Below, in pieces: positions 57,291-64,000 of a stretch of DNA of 64,000 nt. Made by a program: the position numbers and the translations under genes. The stretch lies in the NCBI GenBank assembly GCA_004138175.2, contig RYFE02000019.1, forward strand, positions 32,152-96,151, given 5' to 3'. Each line of letters begins with the position of its first letter. The stretch's first letter is position 1. This stretch comes from Chloroflexales bacterium ZM16-3 (GTDB lineage Bacteria > Chloroflexota > Chloroflexia > Chloroflexales > Chloroflexaceae). The notes under the pieces were generated by a model that saw nothing but the letters and a program-made list of their open reading frames with translations, had not been told where the DNA came from and ran no database searches.

Positions 57291-60197
57291 TCACGCCATC
57301 TCCTCCCAGTTGGGGCCGGTCTCGACATCCACGCCGAGGGGCACCTGCTGCTCCTGGCCGTCCTTGTCGCTCCAGCGCAGCTCGTAGGCGTGCTCCATCA
57401 CCTCGCGCACCAGCCGCTTCACGTCCTCTACCTCATCGTCGGGTGCCTCCAGGATGAGTTCGTCGTGAACCTGGAGCAGCAGGCGGGTGCGTAGCCCGCG
57501 ATCCTCAAGGGCGTGTGACATTTCTACCATGGCGATCTTCATGATGTCGGCGGCGCTGCCCTGGATGGGCGCGTTGATCGCCTCGCGCTCGGCCGCCGCC
57601 CGCCGTGGCCCCTTCGTCTGGAGGTCGGGCATGCTGCGCCGTCGGCCAAACAGTGTGCTCACATAGCCGCTCTGCTGGCCCTGCTCCAGTGTCGTTGTGA
57701 TGTAGTCGCGGATGCCGGGGAAGCGGGCGAACAGGCCGTCGATCATCGCCTGGGCATCGGTGCGGCTCAGCTCGGTGCGCTGGGCCAGGCCGAAGGCGCT
57801 GATACCGTAGATGACGCCGAACACCACAGTCTTTGCGATCCGCCGCTGGTCCTTATTCACTGCATCAATCGGCACGCCGAACAGCTGCGCCGCCGTCGCG
57901 GCGTGGATGTCCTGTCCCTCCTGGAAGGCTTTGACCAGGCTCGCGTCTTTGGTGATATAGGCCAGCACGCGCAGCTCGATCTGCGAGTAGTCGGCGGCGA
58001 TGAACTGGTGCCCCGGTGCCGCCACGAAGCCGCGCCGGATCTCGCGGCCCTCCTGCGTTCGCACGGGTATGTTCTGTAGGTTTGGCTCGGTTGAGCTCAA
58101 ACGCCCCGTCGCCGCGCCCACCTGGTTGTACGAGGTATGCACCCGCCCGGTCTGCGGGTTGACCAGCTCGGGCAGCGCATCCACATAGGTGGACTTGAGC
58201 TTGGAGAGCTGGCGGTACTCCAGGATGCGCTCGCAGATCCCGGATGTGTCCCGCTCGCGCAGCCGCTCCAGGGTGTCGGCGGTGATTGAGTACTTCTTGG
58301 TCTTCGCTGTGCGATCTACGCCCTCGGTGGACAGGCCGATCTTGCCGAAGAGCACGTCGGCGAGCTGGTCGCTTGAGTTGATGTTGAATGGTCGCTCGGC
58401 GATGCCGTAGATCTCCTGCTCGATCTCGCCGATCCGCGCGCCGAGCCGCACGCCGAGCTGCTCGATGTAGGGCTTATCGAGGCCGATCCCGGCCTGCTCC
58501 ATCTTCACCAGCACGTCCACCAAGGGCAGCTCCAGGCGGCGGAACAGCTCGGCGACCCGCTCGTTGGCCGCCAGCTGCGGCTCCAGGGCGTGCACGAGGC
58601 GCAGGGTCATGTCGGCGTCGGCGGCGGCGTAGGGCGTGGCCACGGCGACGGGCACCTTATCGAAGCTGATCTGCTTGCTGCCCCGGCCGATCAGCTCCTC
58701 GATCGGGGTCATGGTGTCGGGCAGGCCCAGCTCGTAGAAGGCCAGGTCCTTCAGGCCGGCCCGCTTGCCCAGCAGGGCAGCCACGATCATGGTGTCGAAG
58801 GCCAGCCCGCGCACCGTTATGCCCACGCCCAGCAGCATCTCGATGTCGAACTTGGCGTTGTGGGCATACTTCGGCTTGGCCGCGTCCTCGAAGAAAGGCC
58901 GCAGCGCCGACACGACCTGCTCGGCGGGAAGCTGCGGCCCCTCGGCGTGGCCGCAGGGCACATACACCGCGCTGCCGGTCGAGATAGACAGGGAGATCCC
59001 GCAGAGCGCGCTCTGGAAGGGCCGCAGCCCGGTCGCCTCGGTGTCGAAGGCGAAGCTGGGCGCGGCCGCTAGGGCGCGCACCAGCGACTCTAGCTCGGCC
59101 TCTGTGGTGATAGCGCGGTAGTCGCCGAGGGCAGGCTTCTGGGGCGTGGCGGGGGGTGGGGCCACATCGCCGAAGAGCGAGAGCTGGGCCGGGCCGACGG
59201 GCGTGGCGGCAGCGGCGGCCCGGTCGAGAGTGGCGGGCAGCGCCTCGCCGAACATATCCTGCTGGCCGGTGGGGGTGGAGACGCCTCGTTGGGGCGTCTC
59301 TACGTCGGTGCCAGGCAGCTTCTTGAGCAGGCCCGAGCTTGCGCCAAACTCAAGCTCCTGGAAGAGCCGGATCACCGCCGCCCGGTCGTAGTCGTGAACG
59401 GCGGAGTCCTCAAGGCTCAGCTGCACCGTCGGCACCTCGCAGACGATGGTGGCCAGCTTTTTGCTAAAAACCGCCGCCTCGCGCTGGCCGTCCAGCGGCT
59501 TCTGGTAGCGCTTGGGCGCCTCGGACAGATGCTCGTAGAGGTTCTCCACCGTGCCGAACTGGTTGAGCAGAGCGATTGCCCCGGCCTCGCCGATGCCGCG
59601 CACGCCGGGGATATTGTCCGATGTGTCGCCCTTGAGGCCGCGCAGGTCGGCCAGCTGGTTCGGGGCGAGCCCCTTATAGCGCTCGCGCACCTTGGCCTCG
59701 TCATAGATCGTAGTCGTCGTCTTCTGACCGTAGGGGTTGGCCAGGATCACCCGCACGTGGCTGTCCACCAGCTGGAGCGAGTCGGTGTCGCCGGTGAGGA
59801 TGAGCGTCTCCACATCGAGGGCGGTGGCCTGGCGGGCCAGCGTACCGATCACATCGTCGGCCTCAAAGCCATCGGCGGTGTAGATCGGCAGGTTCAGCGC
59901 CTTACACAGCTCCTGGATGCGCGCCATCTGCGGGTGGAACTCCTCGGGCGTCTCAGCCCGGCCAGCCTTATACTCCGCGTACATATCGTCGCGGAAGGTG
60001 CGCCCCACGTCGAAGGAGATCGCCACATACTCCGGGTGCTGCTCCTGGATCATGGAGAGCAGGATCTGGGCGAATCCGTAGACCGCGTAGGTCGGCTCGC
60101 CGCGCGAGGAGCGCAGGCCGGAGTCCTTCAGGGCGAAGAAGGCGCGAAAGGCCAGGGCGTGGCCGTCGATCAGCGCGAGGCGCTTGCGTTCGGACAT
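57291..60197 (-). CDS. polA: DNA polymerase I
   Basis: 968 residues. Three domains: 5'-3' exonuclease (LALIDGHALAFRAFFAL; DTDSLQLVD; GLKGDTSDNIPGV), 3'-5' exonuclease (FAFDTEATGLRPF with the DxE, KYAHNAKFDIEML) and polymerase (DYSQIELRVLA motif A; RRIAKTVVFGVIYG O-helix; LLQVHDELILEAP motif C). The exonuclease residues look intact, so proofreading is likely. Full length for the family; roles in Okazaki-fragment maturation and repair. Confidence 0.98.
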   Translation of the reverse strand: MSERKRLALIDGHALAFRAFFALKDSGLRSSRGEPTYAVYGFAQILLSMIQEQHPEYVAISFDVGRTFRDDMYAEYKAGRAETPEEFHPQMARIQELCKALNLPIYTADGFEADDVIGTLARQATALDVETLILTGDTDSLQLVDSHVRVILANPYGQKTTTTIYDEAKVRERYKGLAPNQLADLRGLKGDTSDNIPGVRGIGEAGAIALLNQFGTVENLYEHLSEAPKRYQKPLDGQREAAVFSKKLATIVCEVPTVQLSLEDSAVHDYDRAAVIRLFQELEFGASSGLLKKLPGTDVETPQRGVSTPTGQQDMFGEALPATLDRAAAAATPVGPAQLSLFGDVAPPPATPQKPALGDYRAITTEAELESLVRALAAAPSFAFDTEATGLRPFQSALCGISLSISTGSAVYVPCGHAEGPQLPAEQVVSALRPFFEDAAKPKYAHNAKFDIEMLLGVGITVRGLAFDTMIVAALLGKRAGLKDLAFYELGLPDTMTPIEELIGRGSKQISFDKVPVAVATPYAAADADMTLRLVHALEPQLAANERVAELFRRLELPLVDVLVKMEQAGIGLDKPYIEQLGVRLGARIGEIEQEIYGIAERPFNINSSDQLADVLFGKIGLSTEGVDRTAKTKKYSITADTLERLRERDTSGICERILEYRQLSKLKSTYVDALPELVNPQTGRVHTSYNQVGAATGRLSSTEPNLQNIPVRTQEGREIRRGFVAAPGHQFIAADYSQIELRVLAYITKDASLVKAFQEGQDIHAATAAQLFGVPIDAVNKDQRRIAKTVVFGVIYGISAFGLAQRTELSRTDAQAMIDGLFARFPGIRDYITTTLEQGQQSGYVSTLFGRRRSMPDLQTKGPRRAAAEREAINAPIQGSAADIMKIAMVEMSHALEDRGLRTRLLLQVHDELILEAPDDEVEDVKRLVREVMEHAYELRWSDKDGQEQQVPLGVDVETGPNWEEMA

Positions 60198-60335
60198 AGC
60201 TATGCTCCCTGTAGCAAAGGCGTGCTGATGACATTATAGCATCTGCGGGCGGGGGCATGCTTGGAACAGGATAGGGCTCTGTCATGTTCACCCATGGCCG
60301 CCGCCCAGCGACCTCAACAACGCACAACCCCCAAC

Positions 60336-62501
60336 CTACCCGACCTCAACATCATAGACCTGGCGCACTGGGTGCGGCACATTGGTAAGCTCAAGCTCCA
60401 GGGCGTAGCGTCCGGGCGCGGTGGGGATGAGGCGCAGCCGGTCTACCTCAATCGGTCGACAGTCGGCTGGCAGGTCGAGGGTGCGCGTCGTCTCGGCCAG
60501 GGTTGCCCCGCCGGGGTCGCACAGGCGGGCCGTCAGGCGCACCCCGCCAGCCGTGTGCTGCGCGTCGTTCACCGCGTAGAGCGGCAGATCCACCGCCTCG
60601 CCCACCGCGTAGGTGCGCGGGTGGAATAGGCAGAAGGCGTACTGCGGGCTAAAGGCCATACGCATCGCGTAGTACGAGCGCTTCGGCACCCGCCAGTAGT
60701 CCACCACACTCCAGAGCACGGCGGGGAAGGGGTCCACAAAGATGAAGGGCACGATCCCGCCGGTGGGCCGGTACTTGTAGAAGCGCAGCCGGTCAATGTA
60801 GTAGCGGTTAATAAAGATCTGGTAGTCCTGGCTGAGATCGACCATATCGGCCAGCGAGCCGGCCTGGCGCCAGGGGATCCAGTGATCCATGATCTCGGGC
60901 TGGAAGCCGTGGTGATTACTCAGCCGGGTGATCGCGCCCTCGTCCAGCGGCTCGCGGATGAAGCGCAGGCTGCTCTCAATATTCGGGAAGCTCTGGGTGC
61001 CGAACTCGGTGACGAAGCTCATGTTGGCCGGGAAGCGCCGCTGCATCAGCTCGGCGTCGTCGATCGTGCCGTAGGTGCGGTACCAGCCGAAGTAGGCGTG
61101 GCCGTCGGTGCCCTTGCGCAGGTAGGGCACATCGGCCTCGCCCGAGCTGCGGATGGCAGGGCGGGTCGGGTCATCGGCCTGCACGATCTCCTTGAGCTGC
61201 GTATCCATCACATCGCGGTTCCAGTTGAAGCCGAAGCCGGTGGCGTAGGTGAGCAGGCGGGCGACCAGGCTCTCGTCGGCAGTGTCCTTGATCAGCACCG
61301 CCTCGTTATGCATGCACCAGACGGCCACGCTCGGGTGGCTGCCCAGCAGGCGCACCATCTCGCGCACCTGGCGGCGGGCCTCCGGCAGAATGCTCGAGTC
61401 GTAGAGCCACTGGAGCGGGAAGTCTTGCCAGATCAGCACTCCCGCCGCGTCGGCGGCCTCGTATAGCTCGGGGTGATCGATGTGGGCGTGGACCCTGAGC
61501 ATATTCATGAAGCACTCGCGGGCCAGGCGCAGGTCCTCGTCGTAGCGCGCGCGGGTCATCGTGGCGATGCGCATATCGCCGGGCGGGTAGTTGTTGCCCT
61601 TCACCAGGAAGCGCACCCCGTTCAGGTGGGCCTCCCAGCCGCGCAGCTCGAAGCGGCGCACGCCGAAGCCGAAGCTGCGCGCGTCGCTCACGAGGTCGCC
61701 CAGCAGCAGCTCGACCGTCACGTCATACATATCGGGCTGGCCGAGGTCGTGGGTCCACCACAGCTGCGGCTCGCGCAGCTTAATCAGGCCGCCGACATCT
61801 TGCCTGCCGGCCCGCAGCGTGCGGCGCTGGGAGATCACCTGGGTCTCGCCCGCGAAGGTGCGCGGCGTAAAGGTGAAGCGCAGGGTCGCCGCCGTCTCCT
61901 CGGCCGCGTCGATGTCCAAGTCGAAGCGGATCTGGGCGAAGCGCTCGTCGCATGCCAGGGTCAGGCAGCGCGCGCCGCTCAGGCGGGCCGGCCCGCTGGC
62001 GTGCAGCTCCACCGGAAGCCAGAGCCCACCGGGGTTCGCCTGCGGGTCCATACAGTCCCAGTGCGAGAAGACCCCAGTGATCATGCGCTTACCCAGCTTG
62101 TCGCGCTCTTCGGGGCAGTCCAGCTCGATCAGCAGGGTGTTCTCGGCCTGGAGCAGCCCGCCCACCTCACGCTCGTAGGGCATAAAGTAGCCCTCGTGCT
62201 GCCCCAGATCCACGCCGTTCAGGTAAGTTCGGCTGTAGTAGAATGCCCCGTTGAGCCGCAGCCAGCGGCGGGTCTGCGCGGGCGGCCACGGCAAGGCGTC
62301 GGTTGTCGGCGGTCGGTCGTCAAAAGGGAACCGGCAGCGGTAGACCACCTTGCCGGTGTGCTCGGCCAGGTCAGGGATCTGCTGCCAGTGGCCAGGCACC
62401 TCCGCCGGGAGCCAGCCCTCCTCGCCGCGCGGGTAGATCCCCTGGGTGAACATGTCGAGCGGGCGGATCTGCCAGCCCTCGCTGAGTGTCTTGTCGTGCA
62501 T
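60336..62501 (-). CDS. Glycoside hydrolase family 2 (beta-mannosidase/beta-glucuronidase-like)
   Basis: 721 residues. The N-terminal jelly roll includes GHWQQIPDLAEHTGKVVYRCRF and LRLNGAFYYSRTYLNGVDLGQHEG, the usual sugar-binding GH2 pattern. The barrel has AVWCMHNEAVLI with the acid/base Glu after Asn, and FVTEFGTQSFP with the nucleophile Glu. Substrate is not fixed; the FEL-RGWEAHLNGVRFLVKGNNYPP segment and size favour the beta-mannosidase side. No signal peptide, so it is probably cytoplasmic. Next to glycosyltransferases and a GH35-like gene. Confidence 0.85.
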   Translation of the reverse strand: MHDKTLSEGWQIRPLDMFTQGIYPRGEEGWLPAEVPGHWQQIPDLAEHTGKVVYRCRFPFDDRPPTTDALPWPPAQTRRWLRLNGAFYYSRTYLNGVDLGQHEGYFMPYEREVGGLLQAENTLLIELDCPEERDKLGKRMITGVFSHWDCMDPQANPGGLWLPVELHASGPARLSGARCLTLACDERFAQIRFDLDIDAAEETAATLRFTFTPRTFAGETQVISQRRTLRAGRQDVGGLIKLREPQLWWTHDLGQPDMYDVTVELLLGDLVSDARSFGFGVRRFELRGWEAHLNGVRFLVKGNNYPPGDMRIATMTRARYDEDLRLARECFMNMLRVHAHIDHPELYEAADAAGVLIWQDFPLQWLYDSSILPEARRQVREMVRLLGSHPSVAVWCMHNEAVLIKDTADESLVARLLTYATGFGFNWNRDVMDTQLKEIVQADDPTRPAIRSSGEADVPYLRKGTDGHAYFGWYRTYGTIDDAELMQRRFPANMSFVTEFGTQSFPNIESSLRFIREPLDEGAITRLSNHHGFQPEIMDHWIPWRQAGSLADMVDLSQDYQIFINRYYIDRLRFYKYRPTGGIVPFIFVDPFPAVLWSVVDYWRVPKRSYYAMRMAFSPQYAFCLFHPRTYAVGEAVDLPLYAVNDAQHTAGGVRLTARLCDPGGATLAETTRTLDLPADCRPIEVDRLRLIPTAPGRYALELELTNVPHPVRQVYDVEVG

Positions 62502-62511
62502 AACTCATAAT

Positions 62512-62572
62512 GTTGAGTGTTGAATGTTGAATGTCCGGACATTCAACATTCAACACTCAACATTCATAATTC
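62512..62572. repeat. Inverted heptanucleotide cluster
   Basis: TTGAGTG-TTGAATG-TTGAATG, then TCCGGA at the centre, then CATTCAA-CATTCAA-CACTCAA. Near-perfect hairpin overlapping the stop of the downstream glycosyltransferase gene by a few bases. Confidence 0.95.
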
Positions 62573-63610
62573 CCGCAGTACCTGGCGGTAGACGCCGATC
62601 CGCTGGCGGCGCAGGTCGGGGCGGTGGCCAATGGCCAGCTTACCTGCCTCGGCGGCGATCTCGTAGGCGTAGCCCATACGCAGGGCGGCCCGCAGCATAT
62701 TGGCGAAGCCCCAGCCGAACCACATCCGCGCCAGCAGCAGCTTGCTGCGCTGGAAGCTCACGTGCCGCCGGGTGATCGCCTGCTCGCTGCTCTTGCCCTC
62801 GTAGTGGATGATCTCCGCCTCCGGTAGATACACAATTGTAGATTGTAGATTGTAGATTGCAGATTGGGCCGAGCCAATCTGCAATCTGCAATCTGCAATC
62901 TGCAATCGACACTGCCACTCCAGCTCCTCGCTGTACATAAAGAAGCGCTCATCGAGCAGCCCGGCCCGCGCAATTGCCGACGAGCGCACCAGCAGGGCCG
63001 CGCCCACCAGCCAGCCCACCGGCTGGGCCACGTCGTCGGGCACATCCTCGCAGCGGTAGCGGCGCGCCCAGGGGTTCCCCGGCCAGGCCCGCTCCAGCGG
63101 CGTGCTCTCCCAGAGCATGCTCAGGCGGGTAGGGAAGCGCCGCCGCGACGACTGCACGCTGCCGTCGCCGTAGCGCAGCCTTGGCCCAACGGCCACCAAC
63201 TCAGGCCGAGACTCCAGCTCGGCCACCAGCTGCGCGATAGCGTCGCCAACCACCTCGGTGTCCGGGTTGAGCAGGAGGACGTAGTCGGGGGTTGGGGGCT
63301 GGGGGTTGGGGGTTGGGAGTTGGTACGTGTGCCCAACCCCCAACCCCCAATCCCCAACCCCCAGCCCGAGCCCAGCGAGGGCCAGGTTGTTCCCCGCCGC
63401 GAAGCCCAGGTTCGCCCCCGGCTCGATCAGCCGCGCCTCGGGGAATTCGGTTCGTAGCATCTCCGGCGTCCCGTCGGCGCTGGCGTTATCCACCACGATG
63501 ACCTCGTGGGCGATGTCGCTGCCTGTAAGGGACTCCTCGACGGAGCGCAGGCAGCGCCGCAGCAGCTCGCGCACGTTCCAGGAGACGATGATGATCGCCA
63601 GTGTGGGCAT
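62564..63610 (-). CDS. Glycosyltransferase family 2 with two repeat-encoded insertions
   Basis: 348 residues from the ATG at 63610 (MPTLAIIIVSWN). Motifs: VIVVDNASADGTPEML, EPGANLGFAAGNN, LLLNPDTEVV (DxD-type), and FFMYSEELEWQCRL. It is a rhamnosyltransferase-like GT2. Between NNLALAG and DYVLLLN lie ~28 extra residues (LGLGVGDWGLGVG, PTPNPQPPTP) encoded by inverted heptanucleotides at 63284-63366. A second insertion between WQCR and VYLPEAEI comes from GATTGTA/GCAATCT units at 62830-62905. Both keep the frame. Confidence 0.85.
   Translation of the reverse strand: MPTLAIIIVSWNVRELLRRCLRSVEESLTGSDIAHEVIVVDNASADGTPEMLRTEFPEARLIEPGANLGFAAGNNLALAGLGLGVGDWGLGVGHTYQLPTPNPQPPTPDYVLLLNPDTEVVGDAIAQLVAELESRPELVAVGPRLRYGDGSVQSSRRRFPTRLSMLWESTPLERAWPGNPWARRYRCEDVPDDVAQPVGWLVGAALLVRSSAIARAGLLDERFFMYSEELEWQCRLQIADCRLQIGSAQSAIYNLQSTIVYLPEAEIIHYEGKSSEQAITRRHVSFQRSKLLLARMWFGWGFANMLRAALRMGYAYEIAAEAGKLAIGHRPDLRRQRIGVYRQVLREL
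62830..62905. repeat. Inverted heptanucleotide cluster inside a coding sequence
   Basis: GATTGTA units (x3) and GATTGCA face CAATCTG units (x4) around GGGCCGAGC; second insertion in the same GT2 gene. Confidence 0.9.
63284..63366. repeat. Inverted heptanucleotide cluster inside a coding sequence
   Basis: GGTTGGG/GGCTGGG units face CCAACCC/CCAATCC units around AGTTGGTACGTGTG. It codes for an insertion in the GT2 protein. Confidence 0.9.
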
Positions 63611-63676
63611 AGGTTCCTTGACAGGGGGAGGTGTGGAGGGCGCAGCCCTCCGCATCCTCGTCCCCCCCGGCGGAGA

Positions 63677-64000
63677 TCACGCTAGAAGCGTAATCTCCGC
63701 TGTCTCGCCCTCCTCGGCGAAGATCAGCAGCTCATTCTCGTCGGCCAGCCATGACAGCGGCAGCTTGTAGTCCTCCTGCGGGCCGACCTGCCAGTACCGC
63801 CCGACATTATACCCGTTCAGCCAGATCTGTCCCTTCACCAGCCCGCCCAGGCGCAGGCGGAGTCGGGAGTTGGGAGGCGGGTCAGGAGTCGGGGGTCGGG
63901 AGTCGGGAGTCGGGAGTCGGGAGCGGCTAAACCTCGCCCGGTAAAAGGCTGGCCCTGCCCGGCTGACTCCCGACTCCTGACCCCCGACCCCCGACTCCTG
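63677..64000 (-). CDS. GH35-like beta-galactosidase, C-terminal end with repeat insertion
   Basis: Partial; the gene continues past the window's right edge. The visible C-terminus reads KGQIWLNGYNVGRYWQVGPQEDYKLPL and ENELLIFAEEGETAEITLLA, the last jelly-roll of GH35 beta-galactosidases. Before it, after FYRARF, the frame crosses a cluster of GAGTCGG heptamers and their inverted copies (63858-64000) coding for RLPTPDS-type repeats, so the natural protein probably carries this insertion; if not, the gene is disrupted. Confidence 0.6.
   Translation of the reverse strand, partial: QESGVGGQESGVSRAGPAFYRARFSRSRLPTPDSRPPTPDPPPNSRLRLRLGGLVKGQIWLNGYNVGRYWQVGPQEDYKLPLSWLADENELLIFAEEGETAEITLLA
63858..64000. 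repeat. Heptanucleotide cluster at the window edge
   Basis: About eight GAGTCGG/GGGTCGG/GGGTCAG units, a ~55-base unique centre, then inverted CCCGACT/CCTGACC units continuing to the window end. Confidence 0.9.

Overview
The window looks like chromosome of a Chloroflexota bacterium, probably class Chloroflexia. This rests on high GC, secreted proteins built from cysteine-rich WxxNGGLPxFGxPxT-type repeats, a gnd-zwf-opcA cluster, and many heptanucleotide and palindromic repeats between genes. The taxonomic call is an inference from gene content, not from a marker gene.

Layout. (1) 1-2.9 kb: ordinary genes (nucleoside deoxyribosyltransferase start, DUF6884/YaaA-like protein, UPF0126/TRIC-like membrane protein, endonuclease III-like protein). 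(2) 2.9-16.2 kb: an accessory/defence region. It holds two TGT-like (DpdA-like) fragments meeting head to head, a probable G-H-I-like trio with a large P-loop ATPase, a 42-bp tandem repeat, two restriction-nuclease-like genes, an HNH gene, a small XRE regulator and a 1266-residue DEAD-box helicase. Together they suggest a partial 7-deazaguanine DNA modification (Dpd-like) locus with restriction genes inserted. (3) 16.6-24.9 kb: an RNA-guided island. It has two stand-alone structured omega-RNA-like elements, a double-HTH XRE regulator, a consensus promoter, a highly structured 220-nt leader, an IscB-like protein (RuvC residues lost, HNH kept), a 1165-residue Cas12-like protein (RuvC-I Asp replaced by His, RuvC-III Asp replaced by Ala), a structured non-coding RNA present as three tandem copies with an exact 237-bp period, a 12-repeat CRISPR array and its terminator. 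(4) 25.1-29.1 kb: hicBA, a cluster of 17-bp direct/inverted repeats, and a leftward TnsC-like/TnsB-like operon whose TnsB frame is broken by one in-frame TAA. (5) 29.1-29.85 kb: a truncated tyrosine recombinase. (6) 30-64 kb: mostly housekeeping: NMNAT-like, FHA, DUF4349 lipoprotein, LCP protein, gnd, zwf, opcA, secA, hybrid histidine kinase, SDR, homocysteine methyltransferase, ABC exporter, tRNA-Ser(CGA), cupin, SPFH protein, glycosyltransferases, polA, GH2 and the end of a GH35-like gene.

The most interesting part is 16.6-29.1 kb. A nuclease-dead Cas12-like effector with its own array and ncRNAs sits downstream of an IscB-like protein that retains only an HNH centre, and about 3 kb from Tn7/Mu-type transposition genes. 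Two readings fit: a type V system that borrows an HNH nuclease in trans, or an undescribed CRISPR-associated-transposon lineage whose transposition genes are decaying. Sequence alone cannot separate them, and both are offered as hypotheses.

Genes 30-64 kb carry a second theme: inverted clusters of heptanucleotide repeats lie between genes and, in two places at least, inside coding frames.
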